Shown here: piece by piece, positions 43,337-55,054 of the stretch
How the letters are laid out: every line of letters begins with the position of its first letter
Position numbering within the stretch: position 1 is the first letter of the stretch
From: Porphyra umbilicalis
Lineage: Eukaryota > Rhodophyta > Bangiophyceae > Bangiales > Bangiaceae
DNA: 64,000 bases
Assembly: GCA_002049455.2 (NCBI GenBank)
Contig: KV918763.1
Coordinates: 124,001-188,000 of the forward strand
Direction: 5' to 3'
Made by a program: the position numbers and the translations under genes
Notes under the pieces: generated by a model
What the model saw: only the letters and a program-made list of their open reading frames with translations
What the model was told of the DNA's origin: nothing
The model's database searches: none

Positions 43337-45843
43337 ATGCAGACCGTGCTGCAAGAGCTGGGGCTGAATTTGGCTGCTCAGTCGGCGGCCAATGTCGAGG
43401 CCAGTTCCACTTCTGGGGCCCAGCCATCCGAGGCCTTTGCATCGCCGGCCGCGCCGCCGGCTGCCCCTGCACCGGCCGCCCCTCCCGACAACAACTACGA
43501 GTCCGTACCGGAAGGCGCGCAGCAGCTGATGCTGGAAAGCTTCTTTGACGATGAAGAAGGCAAGGAGCGCCGAGCGGGGCAGGCGCGGGCAGCCGCGGCC
43601 GCCGGCTTTGCCCCGACGCCTGACGCGGGCGGTCCGCCCATCATCACGAGCATGATGACGGTCGGCGGCACGGTCCCCTCGACAACGTCGGTGGTGGAAG
43701 GCGACGCCGTGTCTGTGCCCGCCGCTGTCCCAGCTGCAACGCGGCTCGGGCCTGCAGCAGGAGCAGACGCAGATGCTGCACCGGCTCAAGTCCGTCGCCG
43801 CCGCAACCGGGGTGGTGCCGATGGCGCCGGTGGCGTCCACGGCAATGTGCAGTCGACGGCTGTGGATCCGGCATTTGAGTTTTCCACCCTCCGGGACTAC
43901 ACCAGTTATGTCAGGAGCACAGAGGCCTTCGTCAGCCGATGGATTCTTTCGGTCGTTGCGCAATGGCCGCAGGCTGTGGCGTCCGCGAAACGCCGCCGTC
44001 TTAATGCAGACGGCGCCGACTGCCCAGGTGCCGGCGAGACCTCGGCGGAAGGAACCAACGTAACGGCCAAGACGTGGATGACTCGCATCTGGACGGCATG
44101 CGCGTTTGCGGACTTCATCGGCCGCACCGTGTGCCTCCACGATGGCGACGAGCGGCCGGCGGACGCGGAGATTGACCGCGGCGTGCGTAAGTTCTTCACG
44201 TGCCTTACGCCGTACACTAAGCTCACCATCATCTGCTTCCTCAAGTGCCGACGGGCCGGCTACTCCATCGCCGGCAGCGCCCAGACGCTCACCGTCGTCA
44301 CCCTCAAGGACTACACCTCCGGGCTGGCATTTCTATTCGTCGAGGCCAAGCTGGACGGGCCACTCGGCGTCACGCCGCTCGTCAAGGACTGCACGGAGCG
44401 CACCTCCCCGTGGCAGAAGAAGGGCGTGGCGGAAATTGCCCACGAGGAGAAGGTACGGGCGGACCCGGGGACGTTCATTGGCAACTCAATGGCGACGGCT
44501 GACGTGAAGAACTTTAGGGGAGCTACAAACAAGGAAGCGCGGCAAGGCGGGGAGCAGTCGCTCTCGTCGGCACCCGTGACGCCCGAGATGATGACGGCAC
44601 TTCATGCCGAGCTCTTTCTATCACACTTGCCCGCAACCGCCCTGTCCGCCGCACCTTCCCAATCCGAGCCTGTCGCAGAAGTCGTCGTCGCGCCCGCGAC
44701 TCTTGTCGGCAATGCGGCGTCAATGAGCGGCGGTGGGGATGCGGCGCCGGCATCGTCGCCACGGAAGGCACCAGGTACCTGCCTGCGGGAGAAAGCAGCC
44801 CGGCTGACGCTGCTCTCGCTGCCTTCGGTTGGGAAGGCAGACATGTTCACCTACATTTACTATGTGGTTGCCTCCCTCACCCTAGCGCGTCCCGTCACCA
44901 TTAACTTCATGACGTTTGACGACGTGACGTTCCCAGATATGAAGCTTGCCGACAACTTCGAGTTCTTCCAGAGGTACGTTGAGTGGGCCCCAATTGGGGG
45001 GGGTGACACGACAGGGAGCGAGTGCTGGAGTTGTGTTGGTGAGTCTCCAATGCGGGTGCTGATGATGGGTTGAGTTTCAGTGTCACGGCGGCGCATCTCT
45101 CGGTTCCTGACTGCTCTTCACTTCCTGGCCTTGTTTCTTTCTCGCATTGCAAGTGCACCACTCTTCTCTCTGTGTTTCTTGCGGTGCATTCCTGTCCCCG
45201 TCGTGTTCTTTCCAACAGACACAAGCATCACCGCTTCATCAACCTTCAATTGAGGCTGACCAAAACGGGTACAAGTACAACAGACGTGATGACTGTGCGG
45301 CTATTTAGCTTCTTGACAAAGGTGAGCGCCAACGACGAGCGGGAGCTCGGCCAGATGGCGTGGGTCCACTGTCGCAGCGAGCATCTTAACTTCCCGCACC
45401 TCTTCCACGCTCTTCTTCTTTTCGCGCGTTCCGCTCCGGGTGTGGGCATGGACGTCAACATTCTACTGCAGCAGCCACTGTTCCCCAGCTTGTTGGTGCG
45501 CAGCGTAAGCGGTGCGGTGCGCCTGTTCAAGTGCCGCTCAGAGACCGAGATCAACACTCGGTTTGTTGCGGACCTGACGCGAATCGGCCAGGACCTTATG
45601 AATGCGGAGCGAGCGTGCCGCCTCTACGGGCTCCGCCGTCGGGGTGCGCAGGCGCTTCTTGACGCCACTGGCCTGTTTGAGCAGGTCATGCGTCTGGGCG
45701 GGTGTTCGTCGACCTCCGGGTCTTTTTTCCGCTACGTCGCCTCCATGAACTCGCGCGGCACGCTAAGTTCCACCCTACGCTCCTACCGACAGGATGAGGT
45801 CACACAAGTCGTCGCCCAAGTGACGGCCTCGTACGGCCGGTAG
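43337..45843 (+). CDS. Tyrosine recombinase (Crypton-like), two exons
   Basis: Exon 1 43337-44973, exon 2 45219-45843, 753 residues. Residues 1-160 are Ala/Pro-rich. Then a helical core-binding-like region (LRDYTSYVRSTEAFVSRWIL; KDYTSGLAFLFVEAKLDGPLG; VTPEMMTALHAELF). The catalytic domain follows: SLTLARPVTINFMTFDDVTF with Arg518 as the first Arg, a beta-strand Lys in LRLTKTG (Lys561), the second box YGLRRRGAQALLDATGL (Arg685; Tyr682 stands where His is usual) and GGCSSTSGSFFRYVAS with the nucleophile Tyr718. Enzymes of this family cut and rejoin DNA through the tyrosine. The RRRGAQ...GGCSSTS layout resembles eukaryotic Crypton/DIRS recombinases more than phage integrases. No reverse transcriptase is near, which favours a Crypton-like DNA element. 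Start chosen at ATG 43337 (context CACAATGC). Confidence 0.78.
44974..45218 (+). other. Predicted intron of the recombinase gene
   Basis: 245 bp, donor CAGAG|GTACGT at 44974 and acceptor TTCTTTCCAACAG|A ending 45218 after a pyrimidine-rich tract. Splicing joins AG+A to give Arg and keeps exon 2 (HKHHRFINLQL) in frame. A second donor-like GGTGAGT near 45036 would give the wrong phase. Confidence 0.75.
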
Positions 45844-47992
45844 ACGTCGGGCGTTGTGCGTGAGGTGTGCCGGCGCGCCATCGAGGAGGACGGCGTGATC
45901 GACCAAGAGGCAATAGTTGCCATTGAGATGGAGCACGTGAGGAAGCTGTGCTCTCTGGTGTGCGAGTGTGTCTTGACTTTGAGATTTGGGACCGTGGCGG
46001 CGTACGCCTCGGACGGGGAAAACAAGACATGAGCGGCAAGTGGCGCCGGCGGCACTGGTGGCGGGAGGCGCCGCCGCCGCTGATTGAAGAACCGTACGCA
46101 TGAGGCGGCAGCGGCGCTGTCGCCGCGCGCCGCCGCCGCCCTTGATGACACCATCTGCCTTCGGCAAGTGTTGGCAGCGGCGCTGGCTACGAACATGTCA
46201 TCGTCGACGCGGGGCGGACACGGCACTGCTGGCATGCGCCACCGCCATCCCCGACGTAACCGTCTGCAGCAAGGAAAGCTCGTGTCGCTGATATCGCGCG
46301 TCTCAGCCCGGCTCCAGTGCCGCAAGGTCGGCAATTGGCGACAGCGGCATGGGCGGTGAGAACCGCCGCCGCCGATGACCCGACATCCGTCGGTAAAGGG
46401 CGGCGGCGGCGCTCTTGGCGCGTGCCGCCGCTGCCCCCGCGACGCAATCGTCGGCGAGTCGCGGTGGCGGCGTTGGTAGCGCGCCTTGTGGGCCACCCTT
46501 GACGCAACAATGGGTAGGACGGGTCGGCGGCAGCGCTGATGGCGCGCGCCGCCGCCGCCGCCAACGACAACGCTGCCTGCAAGGGGATTCGTTGACGCTG
46601 ATGGGGTGTGGCGCAGCCGGCCAAGACTTTGGGGGCGGGCGCCACCATCGCCGCCCATCAGACAATACGCTGCGAGCGGCGGCTGCGGCGCTTGTGGTCC
46701 GCATCACCGCCGCAAGCGGCACGGGTGAGAGTGGCAGGTGGCGGGGGAGGCGCTGATGGCGCGCTTCTCTGCCGCCCCCGAAGCAGTCGTCGTCGACACG
46801 AGACAGCGGAAGCGCTTTTGGTGTGCGCTGCCACCGCCCCGGGCGTAGCCATCTGGAGCAACTGGAGGCGGCGGCTCTGGTGGCTGGCGTCGCCGCCACC
46901 TCCGCATGCAGCAAGAGCGGCAAGTAGCGGCGGCGGCGCTTGTGGCGAAAGTCGTCGCCGCGTCCATTCAAGAGCCGTCGGCAAGGGGAGGTGGCGGCGC
47001 TGTCGGCACACGCCACCGCCGCCACGGACATCACCCATCGGCAGTAAGCAGCAGCGTTTTTGGCCGACCCGCCGCAGCCACCCACGCGACTATTGCATGC
47101 ACCGGGCGGCGGCACCGCTCGTGGCGCACGTTGCCTCCGCCCCCAACGCGACCATCTGGTGCGGTATCAAAGGGCCGCTGTACAGGTAGCGCGCTTTGCC
47201 ACCGCCCCCCAATGCGGCAATGGCGGAGAGGTGCGTCGGTGGCGCTGGTGGCGCGCGTTGTCGCCAACACCGAAACGACCAGCGGAGCAAGTGGCGGCAG
47301 TGGCGCTGGCGGCTCGCGTCTCCACTGCGCAACAGGTGGCGGCAGTGGCGTTTCGCGCGGCCGCCACCGCCGCGCCTACTCGTACCAAGCGCGGTGAGCG
47401 GGAGCCGCGGCTGTTGGATTGCACGTCGCGGCCGCCTCCTGCACAAGCGCGGTCGGCAAGACACGGAGGTTGTGCATTTGCCAGCCGTGTCCGGGGCCAC
47501 CAACCACGACTAGTAGCGGCCGCGGCGCTGCCGATGCGCGTCGCTGCCGCTGCCAAGATGCCGACGAGCCGAAACGGTGGGCGTCGGCAGTGCTCGTACA
47601 TGCCGCTGCCTTCGCCCGCAAGACCAAGCGCGGCGAACAGGGGAAAAAAGGGAACGGACGGACGGGGTTTCTTCGCATTGTGGTGTGCACGCAAGATTAT
47701 AAGAAGCAGGAATGTATGTGTTAGGGGCGAGGGAGGGGAGCCGGAAGGAAGGGGGCGTGACGCCGGGCTGAGTGAGACGTATGTGTGTTTGGCATTGGTT
47801 ATTTTGAGGCAAGACAAACTGTCATTGTTCTGTCTGGACCTGGCCAGTTTCTCTTGTAGCGAAGAGGACGGTGAGAGAGCCGCAGCAGGCTTCGTTTTCT
47901 GTGTACAAGGCCTTTGTTGCGCGTAGCACTGGCCGTCACATCTACCTTTTTGACACGCGAAGCAACGCATGCACCTCAAACGGGAAAAGGGA
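45844..47992. other. Spacer between recombinase gene and gene B
   Basis: After the recombinase stop an open frame continues to about 46,031 (VVREVCRRAIEEDGVIDQE) and could be a lost C-terminus. 46,060-47,640 is the degenerate satellite listed next. 47,640-47,990 is ordinary and without a gene. Confidence 0.5.
46060..47640. repeat. Degenerate ~60-69-bp satellite
   Basis: Repeated GGCGGCGGCGCTGGTGGCGC cores followed by CGCCGCCGCC and then CGACGCAACCATC-like variable parts. Cores near 46408, 46461, 46530, 46676, 46740, 46805, 46868, 46930 and 46991 are spaced about 55-70 bp. The period is close to a multiple of three, so long frames arise on both strands, but no protein is implied. Confidence 0.6.
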
Positions 47993-48615
47993 TCAGAACT
48001 TAGGAGGAAGAGGAAAGTCAGACAGGAACTCGGCGCGCATGTCAGACGCCTCCTGGTACTCAGCTTGGATATCACGCTTGACGTTCTCGGCTATCAAGTC
48101 GTACTGGTACGTCACGGTGGTGATGTAGGCGCCGGCGACGGCAGATGCGCGCGTCACACAGGCGGCAAGGGCGGCAGTGGCCGCCAGGTCTGTGTAAATG
48201 TCAGCAGCAGCGTCTGCAACGGTAGCGTCGTGCTCACACTGAGCTCGACCTGCCCCAGCTTCCCCGCCCGGTAAGCAGCCGCCTGGGTCGTGAAGTATCC
48301 CGCCTGCTTGGCGGCCTTGATCGCCATGTCTCTCGCCTCGGCCATGTTCTCGTTGCAGGCCGTGTAAGAGGCGTCGGAGAAGCCATTCGTCGTCGCCGGT
48401 GGCACCGGCGGCGCTGCGGCCGCCACGGTCGCCTCGACCGCCGCGTTCCTGATCCTCTGGGACGGCGTGGGCAAAGACTTGACGTCATTGGCGGCGTCCC
48501 CGTGCAACGACGCCGGGGGCGTGGGCGTGGGTGACGGCGGCGGCGTCGGCTCCGCCTCGGGATTTGGCATTGACCAGACGTCCGCCATGACCGCGCCAGT
48601 TGTCTTGGAAGTCAT
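47993..48615 (-). pseudogene. Unknown gene B of the tyrosine-recombinase block
   Basis: From ATG 48615 (MTSKTTGAVMADVWSM), a Pro/Thr-rich linker, then Ala-rich amphipathic helices (SQRIRNAAVEATVAA, NENMAEARDMAIKAAKQAGY). The protein-like sequence continues to the TGA at 47993-47995 in a different frame (DATVADAAADIYTDLAATAA, YQYDLIAENVKRDIQAEYQE, FPLPPKF), so a frame change lies between. About 207 residues in all. No family recognised; the helices could form a coiled coil or scaffold. It lies convergent to the recombinase gene and on the same strand as the helicase, and is probably part of the same element. Confidence 0.5.
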
Positions 48616-49386
48616 TGGTTCGGGAGCCGACACGACGGGCTTGATGATCGTCGTGAAGCCGGCGGAGCCGGCGCAGCCGCCTACCCGGATCCACCCACCG
48701 AGGCACTCAAAGAGGACAGCGCCACAGCGTGGCAAAGACACACGGAAGGGGGTAGGGAGCGGCAGGAAGCGCAGAAAGGGCACCAGGTGGCAGGCAATGG
48801 GGGGGTACCGAATGGGAGAAGTGCAAAAGGTGAGGAGGTGGACACAAAGGGGGAGGCACTATGACTCAGCCGCGCCGGGCAGTGGACGGGCACACGCGCG
48901 GAGGGAAGATATGCGGCATGCGGGGACGAGCGCGTACAGCAGCGATTTGGGCCTGTGCGTAGGTGGCGCACAGCAGCGGTTACAGCGGGATCGGGTCTTG
49001 CGTGAGTGGTGCGAGCGCGTGATCGCAGAAAGCGTGGGCTGCACGCTCGGGCAAGCAGGGGCCGTAGATCTGATATCTCGGTTGATCCTCCAATAATATC
49101 CAGAAATCAGAAAATCAGCAATCGTGGATTTCTGTCATGTGATTCTCGTATACGCCGGATGTTGGAGACTGGATGATGCTGATTTTGTATTGCATGGCCA
49201 CGAAAAACAATGGAAGCGGAAGGACCTGTGCCATTGCCGCAACCATCTACCTGGAAGCACGACTCGCAGCGTGGTTGTCCGCTGCCGCCAGCCGGGCTCG
49301 AACCCGTCTTCTGTGTCTTGCACGGCGCTTGGCACGAGAAGGTACAAAAGCAAGTCCACGCTGCGTTTACAGCATCGCAACAATGT
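48616..49386. other. Spacer between gene B and the helicase 3' end
   Basis: No gene supported. Purine-rich on the plus strand around 48,710-48,930. Frames on both strands have no domains. Confidence 0.4.
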
Positions 49387-51445
49387 TTATTGCATAGCAA
49401 CAAGGGACTCATGGAAAGCAAGTGCCGCGTCGTCGACGATGATCCTATCCTCATCAAAACCCATCAGGTACAGGCCGCCCAGAGTGGATATTCGGGAAAG
49501 GCCAGATAGCGCCTGCCCAGCAGCGAAAGCTTTGGTCAGGTCAACTGCCGCCTCCTCCAGTGTCCAACCTTGAGCCGAGTGAATGGTCGACGCTCATGCC
49601 AGCACGAGCGGCACCTGCATCCTCGTAGCCGCCCTCTTGACACCGTCCAGGGCGACGAAATGACCCACTGTCGGCGTCACGTCAAGCACCTTGCTGGTCC
49701 CGGCGGGCAGAGCAAACCGAACGCGCGGGTAGCGCCGACGCCCGACGACCCGGAAGCAAGTGACTATCCTGCGCGTCCCGCAGGGGACGCCGTGTGACGC
49801 GAGGCAGGCTGTGGGAACTGCCACCACGGCACCAATCCGGAGGGAGACGACGCGCGGAAGCTTGAGCGCCCCGTCCAACAGAGCCGAAGCACGCGCCAGG
49901 GTGAGGTACGGCGCATCTTGAACCTTGTCCACCGCCTTGAACACCACAGAGGGCCCTGGCAGCAGCCGCAGCTCCTCCTAGTTCTTGTCAATCGCGTCGA
50001 GTGTGTGGCAAAAAAGGCAAATGACGTTAGGGGGAGGGACTTCCGTGCGCCGGGTGGCCAGCAACGCCATGTCCCCGTCCGTGTGCTGCCCCGTCCGCAG
50101 CTGCAGCAGCAACCCCAGCATCTGCGGGTCGCGCATCTGCCGCCAGTTTGTCTTGAGGATGACCGCCCTGTTGCCAAAGACGAAACCCCACACGTCAGCC
50201 AAAAAGGCGTAGCTCCCAAAAGGAGGCGGCAGCTGCAGGAAGTCACCCGCAGCGAGGAGGGTAAGGCCGCCAAAGGAAGCCGACCGCCGGCGGACGGCGC
50301 GCAGTACCAGGTCCAGCCGCGTCATGAACGCCGCCGACAAGGTGCCCACCTCGTCCACGATAAGCACCATGGCGGAGCACATCCGCACCATGGCCGCGTA
50401 CGGGATGACGTCTTTGACGACCGTGTCGAGTGGGGACCACACGTCGGCGTCGCCGTTGCAGAAGCCCGCCCATCTGTGCACCGTCGTGCCACCAACGAGC
50501 GCCGTGGCAACGCCCGAGCTCCCACAGGCGGTGACGGCGACGCTTGCATCCCGAAGTGCCGCCACCACCTGGTTTATCAGGTGGGTCTTCCCAAAGCCCG
50601 GCGGCCCCGTCAAAAAGACGTCTTGGCGATGCAGCAGCATCCGACAAAGACGCAGGGCTTCTCCTTTCACTCGGGAAGGTAGCTGTACCACTTGCGGCAC
50701 GCCGGCAACAGGTAGGCGCGCAGCGCGGTCGGTCTTGCCGGAGCCGCCAGAGCGACCTCCGCTGCCGCCGCCGTACGCCCAAGCCACGCGCTTGCGGGGC
50801 TCGCCGCGGCCACCACCAAGGGCATCGCGGTGGTCTGCTGCCTGTCGAAGGACGGGTCCGTCGAGCGACTGCACAAGGGACGGTACCCGCAGAGGAAGGT
50901 CGTGGTGGTCGGTGGCGGCGAGTGGGGAGGGTGCGGCCGCCGAGGGTGTCAGCCGCCGCCGCTTGGACGTGGGGGGGGGACTGACGTCTCGGCCGGGAGT
51001 GACAGGGCGTGGCGGTAGCGACAGGCCCCGCACGATCACCTCCTTGCCGCATGCCGGCCCGCCGAGTGACATAAAAAGGCGGCAGCGCTCGCGGCGTCAG
51101 CCAAGTCAATGACTGACTCTTCGCCAGCGGTGTAGACAGTGAGAAGCGTCCCATTAATGGCGGGGAAGGACGGGAGGAGGAAGGGTGCGGGAGGGGGCGT
51201 CGTGGTGATGGCGGTGTGTGGGGAGAGGGAGGGGGGTGCAGCGGCAGCCCCGCGGACATCGCCGTCGCCCATAGCTCCGCCGTATCGGCGTCATTGAAGA
51301 CGCGAACGACGAGCTCCCACGGCCGCAGGAGGTGGGAGCGCACGTCGTTGGCGGACGCCTTCGCGTCGCCAGTAAGCGCAAACGTACGACAAGCGGCCGA
51401 GATGAAGGGGTTGCGCGTTGCCAAAAAATCTGAGTCGGACGCCAT
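49387..51445 (-). pseudogene. PIF1-type DNA helicase
   Basis: From 51072 to the TAA at 49387-49389 there is one continuous frame of 562 codons containing two in-frame stops. Counting from Met 51072: Walker A GPPGFGKT 156-163, motif Ia-like TACGSSGVATALVGGTTVHR 181-200, Walker B VLIVDE 236-241, GDFLQLPP 276-283 and NWRQ 309-312. Near the C-terminus ASTIHSAQGWTLEEA matches the last PIF1 motif. PIF1 helicases unwind DNA 5' to 3' using ATP. Coding-looking sequence continues upstream in other frames to an ATG at 51445 (MASDSDFLATRNPFISAACR), so the original protein was longer. An AATAAA overlaps the stop. PIF1-like helicases often travel in large mobile elements, and I infer that this one belongs with the recombinase; a host helicase pseudogene is the alternative. 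Confidence 0.8.
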
Positions 51446-52380
51446 GCCAGAACGAAATAGAGAGAGGGGCAATGGTGGATACCGGATGCGAGGAGGTCGC
51501 GGGGGTTGGTCAGCACGCACTTGGTGGATACCGAAGGGAGAAGCGCGGCAGGGTACTCCGCCAAGCTGCAGACGCGGGTTGCACTCGTGCCGGCGCAACC
51601 AAGCGGCCTAGAACAACGCACACAGGCTGGGGCGGGGCAGCGGCTTGGTGGCTTACTTCGAGGTGGCGGGACGAAAAAAGGCGGGCGATGGTGGCGCGGG
51701 TCAGCGGGGGGCGGGACAGGCTGATGCCTTGGTGGCTCGCTGGGGCGCGGCGGGAGGAAAAAAGGCGGGCAGCGGCTGCAAGCGTCAGGCGTGGCCTCGG
51801 GCACGCGTGGAATGGGGCTGGGGGCGCGTCCCCCCCCCCCCCCCCTGACCATCACAGGCGACGCGCCTTTGCGCGCGCTCGGGCACACCGCCCAAGCCAC
51901 CACCCACACACCGCCCAAGCCACCACCCTCGCACGACCCCATTGATGCGGGCTCAGGCCGACGTACGGACGTGGTTGCTCGCACTCGGCCGGGCCAGAAA
52001 ATCGGAGTGGGGTTGGAAGTGGCGTAGGAGTGGGTTGGGGGTCCGTGTGGCTGGCGCTTGCGACGGCTTGGGCGGGTGATCTCCGATGCCAATTTGCGAT
52101 CCGCCACCAGTGCTCCATTTTGAGGCTCGCGCGCGTGGGTGGGTCCGAGGGCCTGCTCCCGCCGTCGTTACGAGTGGTCCACAAGGTCCCGATTCCGGCA
52201 TGCAGGGGGGGTGGGGGGTGTTGGGCAATCCCAATTTTGACCACATCTCACACGCAAGACCCATGAACCGCACAGAGAAAAGAAGTGGGAGACGTACTGG
52301 TTGAAAGAACTCAAAGGCCTTCCGCCAAGGGAGCATCAGGTGTTTGTAGGCGCGAACCAGGCTGCTCCGTGAGAACCATA

Positions 52381-52516
52381 GGCGCTCGATGTTTGGCTGC
52401 CTCTAGACGAGGCGCCTAGTGCATCGTGCAAGCCCATGAAGAGGCGCTCGTTGTTCGAGGCAGCCCCCGTAAGGGGCGCCAAGAACATCGTGCAAGCCCC
52501 AAGCGGGCGCTCGACC
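52381..52516. repeat. 62-bp tandem duplication
   Basis: Two units start with GGCGCTCG at 52381 and 52443, and a third begins at 52505. Each carries an ATCGTGCAAGCCC block. Units differ at many positions, so the duplication is old. Confidence 0.6.
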
Positions 52517-54856
52517 CCCTAGCTCCATGTAGCGAGGGCAGGGAGGCGTGCTGCCCTTCGGGCCCGGCGCAGCACACGCAGCGCTGCCCATAGTCGTGGC
52601 GCGCGGTACGTGGAGCCGCCGAGTATGTCCACGCCGACGGCGCCAGTGTTTGTCGTCAGCGCTCGTCGATGGATCTTTCCCTTCTCCCTCCGTTCTAGTA
52701 TTCTCCCCGCGTCCCTCTCTGTCCTCTCGGAGGCGCTCGACCCCCACTCCGCACTTGCGGACCTCCCCAAACGTCCTCCCGGCACCGCCAACCGCCAAAG
52801 TGCCGTTGCGTGCCATGCCACCGCCCGCGCTCTTGCACACATCGCGACCGTCGCGGCGTCTGGGCCGCGTCAGCACGCACCGCCACGCTCTGTGCGCAGC
52901 GCTGGCGCCTCCCCGGCATCGCTGGGGAGCGGTCGCACCCGTATGCTCATGTTGGCACCTGCCCGAGCGTGCCGCACAGTCTCACCGGGCGCCGTCACTC
53001 TCATGACAGAGGGAGCGCGACCGTCACTCCCGCCACCAAGTTATTCACACGCGGTGGGTGAGGGGCGGTCGCGTCCACCCCGCCGGTTCCAATCGGCCCT
53101 GCGGTCGGACGAGCAATCTCAATTATTGAATATTGGTCGGGCCCGAACGACCCTTGAGGAGAAATAATTAAGGATCTGCGTTGGTGTGAGGCCGAATTGG
53201 TTTACGGGTGGGGCCAGAGCGAAAGGGTGCGAATTCGAAATGCGAGAGTTGCGGGGGTGTAAAGGGGTGCTACATGACTACTGCCCTCTCTTGCCCTCTG
53301 CCCAGACTCCCGCGCCTGACGAACCTGACTAAACATCTGCGAACCTGAGCTTGCCCCCAGACCAGGTCCGCCGGGCCCTTGGGCCGACAAAGGCTGACAG
53401 CAGCTGGAAAAACGCACTCTGAGTGACCCGGTGGCAAGTCCCTGCTGACACCCGCGGTGGTCTTTGTGAACCGATGCCAGAACATGCACGCTGACAGCCT
53501 AATCAGGACAAGACTTCTTAAGCCACCGGCCACGGCGGTGCCGTCAGGAGCGTCCCCCCTAACCGGTACCTCATGTTTGCTCGCAGAGGCTGAATCGGCC
53601 TCCGAACATGCGTGACGTTTGAGGAGTTCTTGCAATTCTTTTCTGTCCGTTCGGGCCGTTCATTGGCCCTCCGAACACGTGAGCCCCGTGACCAGTAGAT
53701 CGCCTTTGTTCATTGACATCGAGACGTGTTACTGACACTCTTTTGACCAATCAGCATCAATGAGTACAGCAGTGACTGGATCCAGCCCACCTGCGTTTCT
53801 TTGGGGGCACCAGATGGCACAGGTGCGCAGTCCCTGTCTTATGGACCGTGGAGACCCGGCTCAAATACTGTGAAACTCGGCCGCCTGACGCAGCCAATGG
53901 GCACGTGGTCACATTCATTGAACCTGCATTCTAACAGGGTTTGGGCAGTGTTCTTGACAATGAATCATGAGAAGTCATTGGCTGCATGATGAGCCCTCAG
54001 TCCCACGTCGTACCATGTGCCAGTGTTTGGCTGTGGCTTTCGCCTGTGATGCCAGGTGCAATTGCACTTGGGACGCTATCGGTCCCCTGGAGCCAGGTGA
54101 GAGACGATCTGATGGACATCCTGACATCGGTCCACCTTAACAAACATTTGCACTCGCAAACGTGCATGCTCCATCTCTCATATGTCTGAACGTTTTATAA
54201 GTGTTTAGAATCATTCAAAAACACAATCTAATTATTCAATATTAATTTTCCCTTTGTATGCACATATTTATATTGTAAATTGTATCAAACACCCAGTTGT
54301 TTAGTTAGCCTAATTCAGTAGTAAGTCTCAACAAATTATTATACGACAGCTCCTGCGGACGTTCCTGAACAGCGACCATCTCTGCCCGGAAGGAACTGGC
54401 AGTCAATCTCGCAGACGTGGCGCACACGTTTCAGCCACGTGCTACTATTTGCTGTGAAACGGGTCGTTGATCCATTACATGGGCCAATCAGAGGCTCCCG
54501 TGAGATAGCCTCGGCGATCCTAAAAGCTATTCCGTCTCGAAATAGAAAAGCGATAGCCGCACAGCTATTCTTGGTCAGCGCAAGCCAGAATCAAGCAGGT
54601 AGTTCGATTTCCATGGCCCGAACAACGAAAGGGCTTCTTCGTCTAAAATGTGGCGTTACATCGGACTTCAGGTGCTTAATGGGACACGTCGTGCAACGTG
54701 GCGTGAATATGGCGATAGCATCTCATTGTTAACAATGCTCTGATGGATCACGACGAGAAATTGACCATAAGAGTACACCCAACAACGTCTTCCCCAAGTT
54801 CGAATATGCTAACGTGTCAGAAACGTGTCTAATAAATGTTCCACGTGCCTTAATTT

Positions 54857-55054
54857 CAGCTCTTGGGGATGGGGAGGGTCCCACAGCAACGTCGGGCACC
54901 CCAAATCGAAGGGAGAAACCCCGAATCTAGTTGATTGGAATCACATAAGTACACACAGATTCAGCGGGCAGAAAATAGGGGGTGAGGCCCCTGTCCCCCA
55001 TTCTCTGCACGATTTGGGGAGTGGGAGCTCTCCTCCCCAACTTGTTCAGCTCTC
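54857..55054. repeat. Imperfect inverted repeat, possible MITE
   Basis: The left arm CAGCTCTTGGGGATGGGGAG...CACCCCAAATCG pairs with the right arm CGATTTGGGGAGTGGGAG...CCTCCCCAACTTG, about 45-50 bp each with mismatches. No clear target duplication. Confidence 0.45.

Noticed and set aside
46303-47926. Long frames on both strands in the 46-47.9 kb satellite
   Set aside because: They result from repeat periodicity near a multiple of three and have no conserved motif.
40409-51445. UGA or UAG being read as an amino acid in gene A and the helicase
   Set aside because: The STAND gene at 914-5149 ends with TGA and the decayed transposase ends with TAG in the normal place, so the standard code applies; decay is simpler.
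52548-53167. A 150-185-codon plus-strand frame
   Set aside because: Ser/Pro/Ala-rich, overlapped by an equally long opposite-strand frame, and no family resemblance.
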